A stretch of 45,158 nt of DNA, taken from Deltaproteobacteria bacterium GWF2_42_12 (GTDB taxonomy: Bacteria > Desulfobacterota > GWC2-55-46 > UBA9637). The stretch covers positions 1 to 45,158 of the forward strand of contig MGQA01000010.1 in the NCBI GenBank assembly GCA_001797665.1. The letters run 5' to 3'. Numbering within the stretch: the stretch's first letter is position 1; each line of letters starts with the position of its first letter. A program made the translations under genes and the position numbers. Below, piece after piece: positions 1 through 7,340 of this stretch. The notes beneath the pieces were generated by a model. That model did no database searches. It saw only the letters and a program-made list of their open reading frames with translations, and was not told the origin of the DNA.

Positions 1-43
1 GGCAACTTGCAGGTTTCCCCAAAAATCAAACGCTATTTTTGGG
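1..43 (-). repeat. Truncated end of the composite dispersed repeat (partial copy D)
   Basis: The window opens inside a sequence that matches one end of the composite repeat found at 1291-1540, 22688-22969 and 32676-32930. It has the same 'acttgc-ag-ttcccc' lead-in and the imperfect hairpin CCCCAAAAAT...ATTTTTGGG (17-43). Only this end is visible; the rest, if present, lies left of the window. Confidence 0.7.
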
Positions 44-57
44 ACATTACAAAACAT

Positions 58-86
58 TTGACAATATGTTGGCCTAATTGTATTGT
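58..86 (+). promoter_or_regulatory. Probable sigma70-type promoter of tRNA-Ser
   Basis: TTGACA (58-63), a 17-nt spacer and TATTGT (81-86), about 50 nt upstream of the tRNA on the same strand. The -35 box is a perfect consensus and the -10 matches at 4 of 6 positions. Called by eye only. Confidence 0.55.
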
Positions 87-138
87 ATAAAAGTTATCAG
101 TTCTCTTCCAATACAAGTCTTATCAGATAAATCCATAT

Positions 139-230
<92 letters not shown>

Positions 231-246
231 AGCTTAGCTTGACATA

Positions 247-263
247 GGCGCGCTAAGCGCGCC
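247..263 (+). terminator. Hairpin downstream of tRNA-Ser, possible terminator
   Basis: GGCGCGC-TAA-GCGCGCC is a perfect 7-bp stem with a 3-nt loop, 17 nt past the tRNA CCA. A weak T-rich stretch ('gttttattc') follows about 5 nt later. It may equally be one of the small palindromic repeats common in this segment. The rest of 231-448 holds no gene that I can support. Confidence 0.45.
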
Positions 264-448
264 GCCAGTTTTATTCATTGATTCTTAAAGGACATGGCCT
301 AAAGCTACCCTAACGATAGCCTGATAGAAGATAATAGAAGATACAGGAAGGATACAGTTGACGCAAGATAGATTGACCTATTATCTTAGAAAGAATTTTT
401 TATTATTTTCATCGAAATCTATAACAGTGGAGTATCCTTTTTTAAAAT

Positions 449-1213
449 CTATGCTCTCCTCAAAGGTATAATCATTCCTACTTTAGAGATAATCTTGCCT
501 ACATCCGCAGGCAATTGACTTGTTGCAGGCTTTAAAAGAGAGAGGGCCAAGAGTATGCCCACAATAGGAATGCCAATGAGTCGAGGAGGATTAATAACAG
601 GGTGGGATACCCTTATAAGATGAATCCACAGGAAAATAAAGAGGAGCACGGGCACCATGATATGCAAGAAAAGCGCTACAAAGAAAAACAGGTTAGTAAT
701 AAGATTATTGCGAGAGAAGGAAAGGGAAAGCAACTCTCCAAATATTGGAAAAAAATCCAGAAAGGCTGCGGTTAAATCAGCTATAATCTGGCCTCTCTCA
801 TCCCAAACCATCCAGTAACCTATAATTCCTGTTAACCATATAAAGGCAAGGAGAAAAATACCAGATACCCACGCAATCCACCGCCAGTGGCGGTACCTAT
901 CTGTAAAATACACCTGAATGAGATGCAGTATTGTAGCTATAATCATTCCATCTGCTGCATAACGGTGGACACTGCGCATTATGCCGCCTAAGTACCACTG
1001 CTCTTCTGTAATGTATTTTATTGAATTATAGGGAGCGCCAATCTCGTAAAAGATGAATAGGTATATGCCGCTTACCACAAGAAGCCATAAAAAGAATATG
1101 GCTATTGCCCCAAGATAATAGAAAGGATTGTATTGGGGCGTAAATATTCTGTCTGCCAGCTCTTCGACTGCTAAAACCCCTTTTCTTCCATACATGAGAA
1201 ACTTTTGATACAT
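449..1213 (-). CDS. Cytochrome b (b6-like N-terminal domain), orphan
   Basis: A 254-residue membrane protein with the cytochrome b/b6 fold: a cytosolic N-terminus followed by four or more hydrophobic helices. The haem-binding histidine pairs are visible: 'SVHRYAADGMIIATILHL' carries two His 13 residues apart in helix B, and the later helix has 'FLHIMVPVLLFIFLWIHL'. Family knowledge: such subunits carry electrons across the membrane in quinol:acceptor (bc-type) complexes. The length fits a split, b6-type subunit rather than a full cytochrome b. No Rieske, cytochrome c or subunit IV gene is adjacent: the tRNA lies downstream and a repeat lies upstream. The ATG start gives a natural amphipathic N-terminus; I see no strong Shine-Dalgarno. 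Confidence 0.85.
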   Translation of the reverse strand: MYQKFLMYGRKGVLAVEELADRIFTPQYNPFYYLGAIAIFFLWLLVVSGIYLFIFYEIGAPYNSIKYITEEQWYLGGIMRSVHRYAADGMIIATILHLIQVYFTDRYRHWRWIAWVSGIFLLAFIWLTGIIGYWMVWDERGQIIADLTAAFLDFFPIFGELLSLSFSRNNLITNLFFFVALFLHIMVPVLLFIFLWIHLIRVSHPVINPPRLIGIPIVGILLALSLLKPATSQLPADVGKIISKVGMIIPLRRA

Positions 1214-1290
1214 AGTATTAATTTTAAGGGTCTTAATAAAAGTTACATATGATTTTAGTCATATTGCGCAGAAAATAGGGTCTACCCTCT

Positions 1291-1540
1291 CCAAAATAGA
1301 CATTGATTTTTGGGGAAACTGCCCCCGATTGATTCTATCGGGGGTTGCCAGACGAGGCGGAGGCCATCCCTGATAAAAGCACTCAGGGACATGTTTTTGC
1401 GATGAGCCCTCCCCCTTTATCCCCCTCATGGAGGGGGACAGGGGGAGGATACAGTGAAGAGCAAAAATGCGCTGACAACAAAGTATGGCAGTCAAATCGC
1501 CAGTTTGTAAAATAGCGAGGTTTTCAATCGCTATTTTACG
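1291..1540 (+). repeat. Composite dispersed repeat, copy A
   Basis: About 250 bp built from successive hairpins. H1 is CAAAATAGAC/ATTGATTTTTGG (1291-1314). H2 is CCCCCGAT...ATCGGGGG (about 1323-1346). H3 is TCCCTGA...TCAGGGA (around 1368-1390). H4 pairs CCTCCCCCTTTATCCCCCTC with GAGGGGGACAGGGGGAGG. H5 is a perfect 12-bp palindrome, GTAAAATAGCGA/TCGCTATTTTAC (1507-1539). It fills most of the 388-nt gap between cytochrome b and the DUF948 gene. The same module order recurs at 32676-32930 and, inverted, at 22688-22969. Short open frames inside it are by-products of the repeat. Confidence 0.9.
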
Positions 1541-1601
1541 GACTCTTTAAACCTTTGACACAGATTGCTTTATAGGCTATACTTGCAATCGGGAGGGCTT
1601 A

Positions 1602-1988
1602 ATGGCATTTACCGTTACAATTTCAGAACTTGCGCTTCTGCTTGCGGCAATAGCCTTCTTTATCCTGATTATATATCTAATCCCTGCGATTATTCAACTA
1701 CGCAATACTGCAAAGGGAGTTGAGGATGTTTCTCAAGAGGCAAAAGAGGCAATAAAGGGATTAAAGACCCTATTTAACAAGATAAATAGCCACACGGATG
1801 ATGTCGGAGAGGTAGTAAAAAAGATAAAGGATGTTGGATTAAAGGCAACGTATCTGGCTGATATAGTTGTAAGCCAGCTTAAGATCCCGATAATTACAAT
1901 TGTTAGTTTAATAGCGGGAGTAGATTTTGGTTTGAAACATTTTAGAAAAAAAAAGGAGGGTGATAAACATGGCGGAGAACAGCAATAA
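1602..1988 (+). CDS. DUF948 family membrane-anchored protein
   Basis: 128 residues: one N-terminal transmembrane helix (about 8-32), then an amphipathic helical stretch rich in K, E and D (about 35-85), a second hydrophobic segment (about 92-110) and a basic tail (HFRKKKEGDKHGG). This matches the DUF948 family of small bacterial membrane proteins of unknown function. A good Shine-Dalgarno (GGGAGG) precedes the ATG. The 3' end overlaps the next gene by 20 nt, so the two are translationally linked, and DUF948 with YtxH is a recurrent pair in bacteria. I assign no molecular function; a cell-envelope or stress role is inference. Confidence 0.8.
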   Translation: MAFTVTISELALLLAAIAFFILIIYLIPAIIQLRNTAKGVEDVSQEAKEAIKGLKTLFNKINSHTDDVGEVVKKIKDVGLKATYLADIVVSQLKIPIITIVSLIAGVDFGLKHFRKKKEGDKHGGEQQ

Positions 1989-2283
1989 TACATTAGGTGT
2001 TATGCTCGCCTTTATAGTTGGGGGCCTTGTTGGAGCAGGGCTTGCGCTTTTATATGCCCCAGCTGCTGGAGATGAGACAAAAAGGCGAATAAGAGAAGAG
2101 ATAGACCAAACAAGAGAGAAGCTGAGAGAGGGTTATGGTACAGCAGTAGATACTGTTGAAGATGGTTTGGGAAAGGTAAGGGAGATTGTTGAAGAAAGAA
2201 AAGGCGAGGTTATAGCGGCATATCACGCAGGCAAAGAGGCCTATCAGAAAGAAAAGGGCAAACATACAAAGGAAACTGCGTAA
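1969..2283 (+). CDS. YtxH-domain protein
   Basis: 104 residues from ATG 1969, which is preceded by AAGGAGGG (1953-1960) at good spacing; a GTG 9 nt upstream lacks such a site. The N-terminus has one glycine/alanine-rich membrane helix with the GAGLALLYAPAAGDETKRR pattern typical of YtxH ('G..LlyAP.sG.etR'). A charged coiled-coil-like helical tail with E/K/R heptads follows. YtxH proteins are envelope-associated and often stress-induced, and their exact role is unknown. It forms a two-gene operon with the DUF948 protein. Confidence 0.85.
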   Translation: MAENSNNTLGVMLAFIVGGLVGAGLALLYAPAAGDETKRRIREEIDQTREKLREGYGTAVDTVEDGLGKVREIVEERKGEVIAAYHAGKEAYQKEKGKHTKETA

Positions 2284-2303
2284 GGGCAGCCAATTTAATG
2301 CTC

Positions 2304-2342
2304 TTTACCCTCGCACCAAAAATCTTTGGTGTGGGGGTTTAC
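2304..2342. repeat. TTTAC-flanked mini-palindrome 1
   Basis: A 29-bp palindromic core (2309-2337), with ACCAAA...TTTGGT at its centre and C-rich and G-rich ends, lies between direct TTTAC repeats at 2304-2308 and 2338-2342. The right repeat contains the stop codon (TAA on the minus strand) of the TPR lipoprotein gene. The core resembles the insert in copy B at 22721-22748. It also separates two convergent genes and could act as a hairpin terminator. Confidence 0.8.
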
Positions 2343-3082
2343 CGTTGTTCCTGTATATCCTTCATCTTTTCTAAAATTGCCTCAGCGCGCGCCTTGTAGT
2401 CAGCAGCTGTTTTGTTATAAGGGTCAAGCTCAAGTACAATCTTCCACTCTTTAATTGCTAATTCAAGTTCCTCTTTCTGAAAGTAGTCAATTCCATTCTT
2501 GAGGTGAATGTTGATAGCTTCATTTATTTCCTTTGTTGTGACTGTAAGTAGCTTTTCAGTATCTCTGTAGCGAGGGATGAGTTTCATGACAAGGGCAAAT
2601 TCATCCCTTGCCTTGGCGAATTGTTTTGAATTGAGAAATGCAATCCCTTTTTTGTAATGTACGTTTGCAAGGGCCTCCTGGTTAGCAGTAGTTAGCTCCT
2701 CTGTCTGAATAGATGATTGTATTTGCTCAACAGCCTCAAGTTTTTTGCTTATTATTCGATTATCAGGGTCAAATTCAAGGGCAGCAGCATATTCCTTTGC
2801 TGCAAGTGAATAAAGTCCTACCCTTTCATACTCCTCGCCTAACGCAGCGTGCCGTTCTGCAAACTTGGGGGCCAATCTATCTATCTGCGAGAGTAAATCC
2901 CGCGCTGCTTTATATTCAGGCTCGCCTTTTTTGACTGAAAAGGCTATTTCCCTTGCCTCTGCCATCATTCCCTCATTGAATAAGATAAGGGATCTGTCAT
3001 AGGCTGAGCCAGATAGATACTGAGGTGTAAATTTTACACATCCTGTAAGTAATAACAGTATTATGAAATATCTAAAATACAA
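2339..3082 (-). CDS. TPR-repeat lipoprotein
   Basis: 247 residues. The signal peptide ends in a lipobox (LLLLTGC, Cys near residue 15), so the mature protein should be a lipid-anchored periplasmic protein. The rest is helical with at least three recognisable TPR units, for example 'GLYSLAAKEYAAALEFDPDN', 'AFLNSKQFAKARDEFALVMK' and 'YFQKEELELAIKEWKIVLEL'. TPRs usually mediate protein-protein contacts. The start is TTG, supported by a GAGGAAGG Shine-Dalgarno inside the end of the upstream cyclase gene, which it overlaps by 11 nt. It may be a partner of that cyclase's periplasmic sensor; this is inference. Its stop codon lies within the flanking repeat of mini-palindrome 1. Confidence 0.85.
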   Translation of the reverse strand: MYFRYFIILLLLTGCVKFTPQYLSGSAYDRSLILFNEGMMAEAREIAFSVKKGEPEYKAARDLLSQIDRLAPKFAERHAALGEEYERVGLYSLAAKEYAAALEFDPDNRIISKKLEAVEQIQSSIQTEELTTANQEALANVHYKKGIAFLNSKQFAKARDEFALVMKLIPRYRDTEKLLTVTTKEINEAINIHLKNGIDYFQKEELELAIKEWKIVLELDPYNKTAADYKARAEAILEKMKDIQEQR

Positions 3083-4517
3083 TGCCTTCCTTCCTCATCT
3101 TAAGAAGAGTAGTATTAACAGCGTCATCAATTACTGGCCGCCATGATTCTTTTGTCTCTTTAATATTATACATTGTAAATGGTTTTTCAATACCCTTTAT
3201 ATTAACATCAGGTATCTTTACACATGAAATTTTATCCTTTATCTTCATAAATACGTGCTCACCTACAAGTAGCTCTCCGCCCTTTGCTATTCCAGACAAC
3301 CTCGATGCAACATTTACTGCATCTCCAATTGCAGTGTACTCCATCCTGACTTTAGATCCCATACTTCCTACAATTGCATATCCTGAATCCAGTCCAAGCC
3401 CCATTGGAAGCTGAACAGCCCCTTTCTTAGCCCTTAAACGATTTACCTCTATCATTATTTTATTTATGACCACAGCAGCCTTTACACCTTGCTCAAGATG
3501 TTCTTCAGTTGGGATGGGAGACCCAAAAACACCCATTACTGCATCGCCAATAAATTTGTCCACAGTACCATTAAAATAAAAGATAATCTCTGTCAAAACA
3601 GTAAAATATCTGGTTAAAAGTTCCACTATTGATTCAGGGGGCATCCGCCGTGTCAAGGCAGTGAATCCTCTGATATCAGCAAAGAGTATAGTTATTTCCC
3701 TTCCTTCTCCAGCGAGATGTATTTTGTCGGGGTTTTTGAGAATCTCATCCGCAACATGTGGGCTTACATATCTGTTAAAGGCGCCCTTTATTATTTCTTT
3801 TTTCTCTAACTCGGCTGCCATGCTGTTGAAGGAATCAACAAGCTCTCCAAGCTCATCACTTTTGCCAGAGGGGATACGGTACCAGAAGTGGCCGAGAGAG
3901 ATTTCCTTTGTTCCCCTTACAAGTAAAAATATTGGTTTTAGTAGTTCGGCTGCCAGTGGAATTGAGAGAATTACAATAATTATAATTACCAAGACAGATA
4001 TAACGGCTATTTTCTTTTGTGCCTCCGCTATTTTGTCCTTTATAAACTCTTTTGAGAACGACATGACAACATAGCCGACCCTTGTGTCTTTGAAAGAGAT
4101 GGGCGAGGCAAACGTGAGGGTAGCCTCATCTGCACTAATGAGCCATGGGTGTGGCCCAGAGACAGTTGCAATTGCGTTTTCACTACCGTAATACTTAATA
4201 CCAACCTCTGCAAGCTCTTTATGCCCTTCTATAAAAAACTTTTCATTGAGTATATATGCATTGACTGCACCCGGATATTTAAGAACATTCTGGACGAGCA
4301 GATTCATGGTAAGACGATCATTCTGCAGAAGAGACATCTTGCTATCGCTCGCAAACTCACCTGTTATAGTGCTTGCCATATTCCGCATCTGCGCCTCTAA
4401 TGAACTTCGCTCATGTGCAATCATTATTATCCCGATAAATATTGTTAAAAGTGACATCAAAATAGATAGAATGACGGTGAGCTTTATTCTGATAGAAATT
4501 TTTAAAGGAGACTTCAT
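3072..4517 (-). CDS. Membrane adenylate/guanylate cyclase (class III) with periplasmic sensor and HAMP
   Basis: 481 residues. An N-terminal TM helix (about 12-32), a periplasmic sensor domain of roughly 130 residues, a second TM (about 172-192), a HAMP linker (about 190-245) and a C-terminal class III cyclase domain. Catalytic features are visible: metal-binding Asp in 'ITILFADIRGFT', the 'DKFIGDAVMGVFG' motif with substrate-binding Lys and second metal Asp, and 'YTAIGDAVNVASRL' with an adenine-selecting Asp and the transition-state Asn and Arg. These residues favour ATP and hence cAMP. It is probably a homodimeric, signal-responsive inner-membrane enzyme. It is co-transcribed with the overlapping TPR lipoprotein. 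Confidence 0.92.
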   Translation of the reverse strand: MKSPLKISIRIKLTVILSILMSLLTIFIGIIMIAHERSSLEAQMRNMASTITGEFASDSKMSLLQNDRLTMNLLVQNVLKYPGAVNAYILNEKFFIEGHKELAEVGIKYYGSENAIATVSGPHPWLISADEATLTFASPISFKDTRVGYVVMSFSKEFIKDKIAEAQKKIAVISVLVIIIIVILSIPLAAELLKPIFLLVRGTKEISLGHFWYRIPSGKSDELGELVDSFNSMAAELEKKEIIKGAFNRYVSPHVADEILKNPDKIHLAGEGREITILFADIRGFTALTRRMPPESIVELLTRYFTVLTEIIFYFNGTVDKFIGDAVMGVFGSPIPTEEHLEQGVKAAVVINKIMIEVNRLRAKKGAVQLPMGLGLDSGYAIVGSMGSKVRMEYTAIGDAVNVASRLSGIAKGGELLVGEHVFMKIKDKISCVKIPDVNIKGIEKPFTMYNIKETKESWRPVIDDAVNTTLLKMRKEGIVF

Positions 4518-4804
4518 AAGAGATTATCCAAAATTTGTGCTGTATTTATATCAAAAAAATTCTGCTATAGTTTGCAGCGGGGATAATATTGCAGCATATA
4601 TACTGTGAAAAACGGCTTGCCAATTCGTGATTCCATTCTTGCCTTTAAGGAATGCCCTACTATCTGTTGATGTTCGTCATTTGATAGTTTTTTGGAAAAT
4701 TTTAAATAGTGAAACCAATTTTAAATCCTTTTATACATCAAAGTCAATTATTTGTATAAGTCCGAAAATAGACGCATTGATTTTTTTCAGAGCAACGATA
4801 ATTA

Positions 4805-4833
4805 TTGACATAGTCCTTATTAGCAAATATTAT
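4805..4833 (+). promoter_or_regulatory. Sigma70-type promoter of the resB-like gene
   Basis: TTGACA (4805-4810), 17-nt spacer, TATTAT (4828-4833; 5 of 6). The -10 box ends only 13 nt before the ATG at 4847, leaving a leader of about 6 nt with no Shine-Dalgarno. The remainder of 4518-4804 is AT-rich divergent intergenic DNA, in which I see no gene. Confidence 0.7.
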
Positions 4834-4846
4834 AGGTTTTAATAAT

Positions 4847-5881
4847 ATGAAAGCCATCTGGCGATTTTTTGCATCTACTGAGCTTACCATAATCCTTGCC
4901 ATATTAATCTGCATAAACGCAGCATGGGGTTCTATTGTTTCCATGAAAAACCCTGCCGTGTTTCAGGCATTAGATCAAGCAATACTTTTTCCGTGGCTTT
5001 TTACCATAGGTAAGGCGAATTTTAATATAAGCCTCTGGATTTTTATACTTGTTATACTGACGACAATATTTGCCATAAATACCACAGTCTGCACCTTAGA
5101 TAAGCTCTATTCCATACTCAAAGACAAAAGACCGTGGCAGTCATTCTTCCCGCAGATTGTTCATATTGGTTTTTTAATAGCGCTGCTGGGCCATCTCGTC
5201 GGGAGCATATACGGCTTTCGAAGTCCCGGGAATTTTGTGTTTCAGGGACAGGCCATTAAAGTTCCTACTCAACCAGGCCTCTTGCTCCGCCTTGATGACA
5301 TTGAGATGAAGACTTCTCGGAAGGCAGGCCTGGAAGATTTGAAAACAAAGGTTACCCTGCTTAAAGGTGAAAAAGAAATTCTTAAATACAACATTCAACT
5401 CAACGGTCCGCTTATTTACAAAAGCATCGCCTTTTATCATGCAGATCAGGGCCAGGCTCCATCAGGGCTTGTCTTAAGAATTGGAGAAGAGGATTTTAGG
5501 ATAAAATTTGGCGGGGCATTCAGGACAGCACAGGGGGCGATATTCAAGCTTGGAAGCATTATCCCTGATTTTGCAATGGACGAGCAAGGAAATCCCTTTT
5601 CCCGTTCTCAGGAATACAGAAATCCGTATCAGGAGATTATATCTATCTCTGGCAAGAAGGACTGGCTTCCCTTATCCGCGCTCGGCAGTAGTGTAAATCT
5701 TGAAGGCCAGACTATAGAGCTTGTTGATTATATCAACACACCCTATGTTGTGCTTAATATAAACAAAGATCCGGGAATTGGGTTTATAATTTCAGGCTCT
5801 GCTGTATTGGTAGTCGGAATGCTGCTTCTGCTTTTCTTGAGAGGAGAAAGGGCAGAGCTTGTGCGGCGGATAGAAAATTAG
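4847..5881 (+). CDS. ResB-like cytochrome c biogenesis protein
   Basis: 344 residues with the ResB/Ccs1 layout: an N-terminal 'WRFFASTELTIILAILICI' membrane helix, two more helices (about 60-85 and 100-120), a large beta-rich extracytoplasmic domain (about 125-300) and a final membrane helix (about 310-332) with a basic tail. ResB proteins work with a ResC/CcsA partner in system II haem delivery to apocytochrome c. It is shorter than typical ResB (about 450-550 residues), so it is a compact member of the family. No ccsA/resC gene is adjacent. It is expressed from its own promoter at 4805-4833. Confidence 0.75.
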   Translation: MKAIWRFFASTELTIILAILICINAAWGSIVSMKNPAVFQALDQAILFPWLFTIGKANFNISLWIFILVILTTIFAINTTVCTLDKLYSILKDKRPWQSFFPQIVHIGFLIALLGHLVGSIYGFRSPGNFVFQGQAIKVPTQPGLLLRLDDIEMKTSRKAGLEDLKTKVTLLKGEKEILKYNIQLNGPLIYKSIAFYHADQGQAPSGLVLRIGEEDFRIKFGGAFRTAQGAIFKLGSIIPDFAMDEQGNPFSRSQEYRNPYQEIISISGKKDWLPLSALGSSVNLEGQTIELVDYINTPYVVLNINKDPGIGFIISGSAVLVVGMLLLLFLRGERAELVRRIEN

Positions 5882-5935
5882 AAATTTTCAATCACCAACC
5901 TAATCTTGATAAATTGTTTAAAACAGGAGTATTAA

Positions 5936-6086
5936 ATGATAAGAATAGTAAAAAACAATAGAATACTAGAGGCAGTAGAGGGGGCATGGCTATACCCAGA
6001 AAGAAATTGCTGATTACCTAATGATGCACTATTCAACTATCAGCAGACTGGTTAAAAAAGAGGCGACAGCAAAAAACAAGACCTGA
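5936..6086 (+). pseudogene. Frameshifted remnant of a REP-associated (Y1/IS200-type) transposase C-terminus
   Basis: After a Shine-Dalgarno (AGGAG, 5925-5929) and ATG 5936, the frame encodes MIRIVKNNRILEAVE. One base out of register, in a G-run near 5980-5985, reading continues as a helix-turn-helix, 'HGYTQKEIADYLMMHYSTI' followed by 'SRLVKKEATAKNKT', ending at TGA 6084-6086. The G-Y-x-x-x-E-I-A-x-x-L-x-x-H-Y-S-T-I-S-R pattern is the DnaA-like HTH at the C-terminus of many RAYT-type transposases. The HUH catalytic domain is absent, so it cannot be active. It marks the left edge of the accessory island and suggests that a RAYT acts or once acted on this genome's palindromes. Confidence 0.7.
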
Positions 6087-6132
6087 TCCCGTTTCGCCCG
6101 TTAAGTTGGTTTGACACGTTTATGTTTTTAGT

Positions 6133-6161
6133 TTGACTGAAATTATAAACGTATGTATAGT
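6133..6161 (+). promoter_or_regulatory. Sigma70-type promoter of the ATPase/TOPRIM-like operon
   Basis: TTGACT (6133-6138), exactly 17 nt, TATAGT (6156-6161), 45 nt before the start at 6207. A second TTGACA lies at 6111-6116. The gene has a strong AAAGGAGG Shine-Dalgarno at 6191-6198. Confidence 0.65.
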
Positions 6162-6206
6162 TCGTAGTTTCCCCAGAAGACGTAGTTATTAAAGGAGGTA
6201 ATTGTA

Positions 6207-7340
6207 ATGTATTTGAAGTATTTAGATTATAGCGAGTTTGATGGCACACCAGATGAATGGAGTATAGAAGGTTTTACGCTTAAAAAAATAAATCTTATCG
6301 TAGGTAAAAATGCATCTGGTAAGACACGAGCTCTTAATATAATTGCAAATCTTGGTAACTTAATCTCTGGTTATAAGCCGCAACTTTATTCTTCGGGTAA
6401 TCACCTTTTAAAGTTCAATAATGATACTAGATTAGAATATTTATTAAAATTAAAAGACAACAAAGTTATAGAGGAAAAACTAATTAAGGATAATAAGACA
6501 CTTCTCGACAGGGGCATGAATGGAATTGGTAAAATATTTGCTGTCAAAATCAATGACTTTATAGATTTTCAGACCCCGGATAATGTCCTCGCATGTTCAG
6601 CAAGAAGAGATTCTGTTCAACATCCATACTTTGAAGAACTTTTTCAATGGGGCGATTTAATAAGACATTATCACTTTGGTTCACAATTAGGAAAAGATCA
6701 TTTGATAATATCCACGCCTGATAAGCCAGCCAAGGTAGATTTAAAAGATGAAAATAGTATTGTTTTTAAAATTGGATTGGAGTCATTTGGAGAAGAATTT
6801 ACTGAATTGATTATTGATGATATGAGACACATTGGTTATGATATAGAAATTGCAGTATATGCACCTCTTCCCAGCATAAAAGTACAAGGGCTACCCGCCG
6901 GTGAAGTAATCGGGATTATCGTCAAGGAATCCAGTGTTAATAAACATATAAGTCAGCTTGATATGTCCCAGGGAATGTTTAGGGCTTTAGCCCTACTTAT
7001 ACATATAAATTATAACTTGCTTACAAAAACTCCAAATTGCTTGTTAATTGATGATATTGGTGAGGGTTTGGATTTTGAACGTTCAACTGCTTTAATTAAG
7101 CTTCTGATAGATAAAGCGAAAGAATCGGCTGTGCAACTTATCATGACAACTAATGATAGATTTACAATGAATAGTGTTCCATTAGAATACTGGTCTGTAA
7201 TTCATCGTGTAGGCGGGAAATGTAGAGTATTTAATTATGATAATTCAAGGAAGATTTTTGACGAATTTGTCTATACCGGCTTGTCAAACTTTGACTTTTT
7301 TGCTACTGAGTTTTATGAGAAAGGTTTTGATGAAAAGTGA
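6207..7340 (+). CDS. AAA-family (OLD/ABC-like) ATPase, probable anti-phage defence component
   Basis: 377 residues. Walker A is 'GKNASGKT' (residues 33-40). An ABC-type signature follows a long middle region ('QLDMSQGMFRALAL', around 250), then Walker B/D-loop 'CLLIDDIGEGLDFE' (around 280) and a switch-like 'LIMTTNDRF'. This order is that of the AAA_15/AAA_21-type SMC-like ATPases found in OLD, retron and PARIS-type defence systems. No nuclease domain is fused; instead the next gene overlaps it (GTGA) and encodes a TOPRIM-like protein. The inferred role is a sensor ATPase that restrains or activates the partner. Its AT-rich composition and island position agree with acquisition by transfer. 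Confidence 0.8.
   Translation: MYLKYLDYSEFDGTPDEWSIEGFTLKKINLIVGKNASGKTRALNIIANLGNLISGYKPQLYSSGNHLLKFNNDTRLEYLLKLKDNKVIEEKLIKDNKTLLDRGMNGIGKIFAVKINDFIDFQTPDNVLACSARRDSVQHPYFEELFQWGDLIRHYHFGSQLGKDHLIISTPDKPAKVDLKDENSIVFKIGLESFGEEFTELIIDDMRHIGYDIEIAVYAPLPSIKVQGLPAGEVIGIIVKESSVNKHISQLDMSQGMFRALALLIHINYNLLTKTPNCLLIDDIGEGLDFERSTALIKLLIDKAKESAVQLIMTTNDRFTMNSVPLEYWSVIHRVGGKCRVFNYDNSRKIFDEFVYTGLSNFDFFATEFYEKGFDEK

Noticed and set aside
2309-2337. Simple intrinsic terminator between YtxH and the TPR lipoprotein
   Set aside because: The hairpin is strong but has no T-run on either strand, and the flanking TTTAC repeats and its relative in copy B fit a mobile element better. A secondary terminator role is still possible.
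5936-6086. A functional small DNA-binding protein
   Set aside because: The HTH and the ATG/Shine-Dalgarno are in different frames, separated at a G-run, so without programmed frameshifting there is no intact product.
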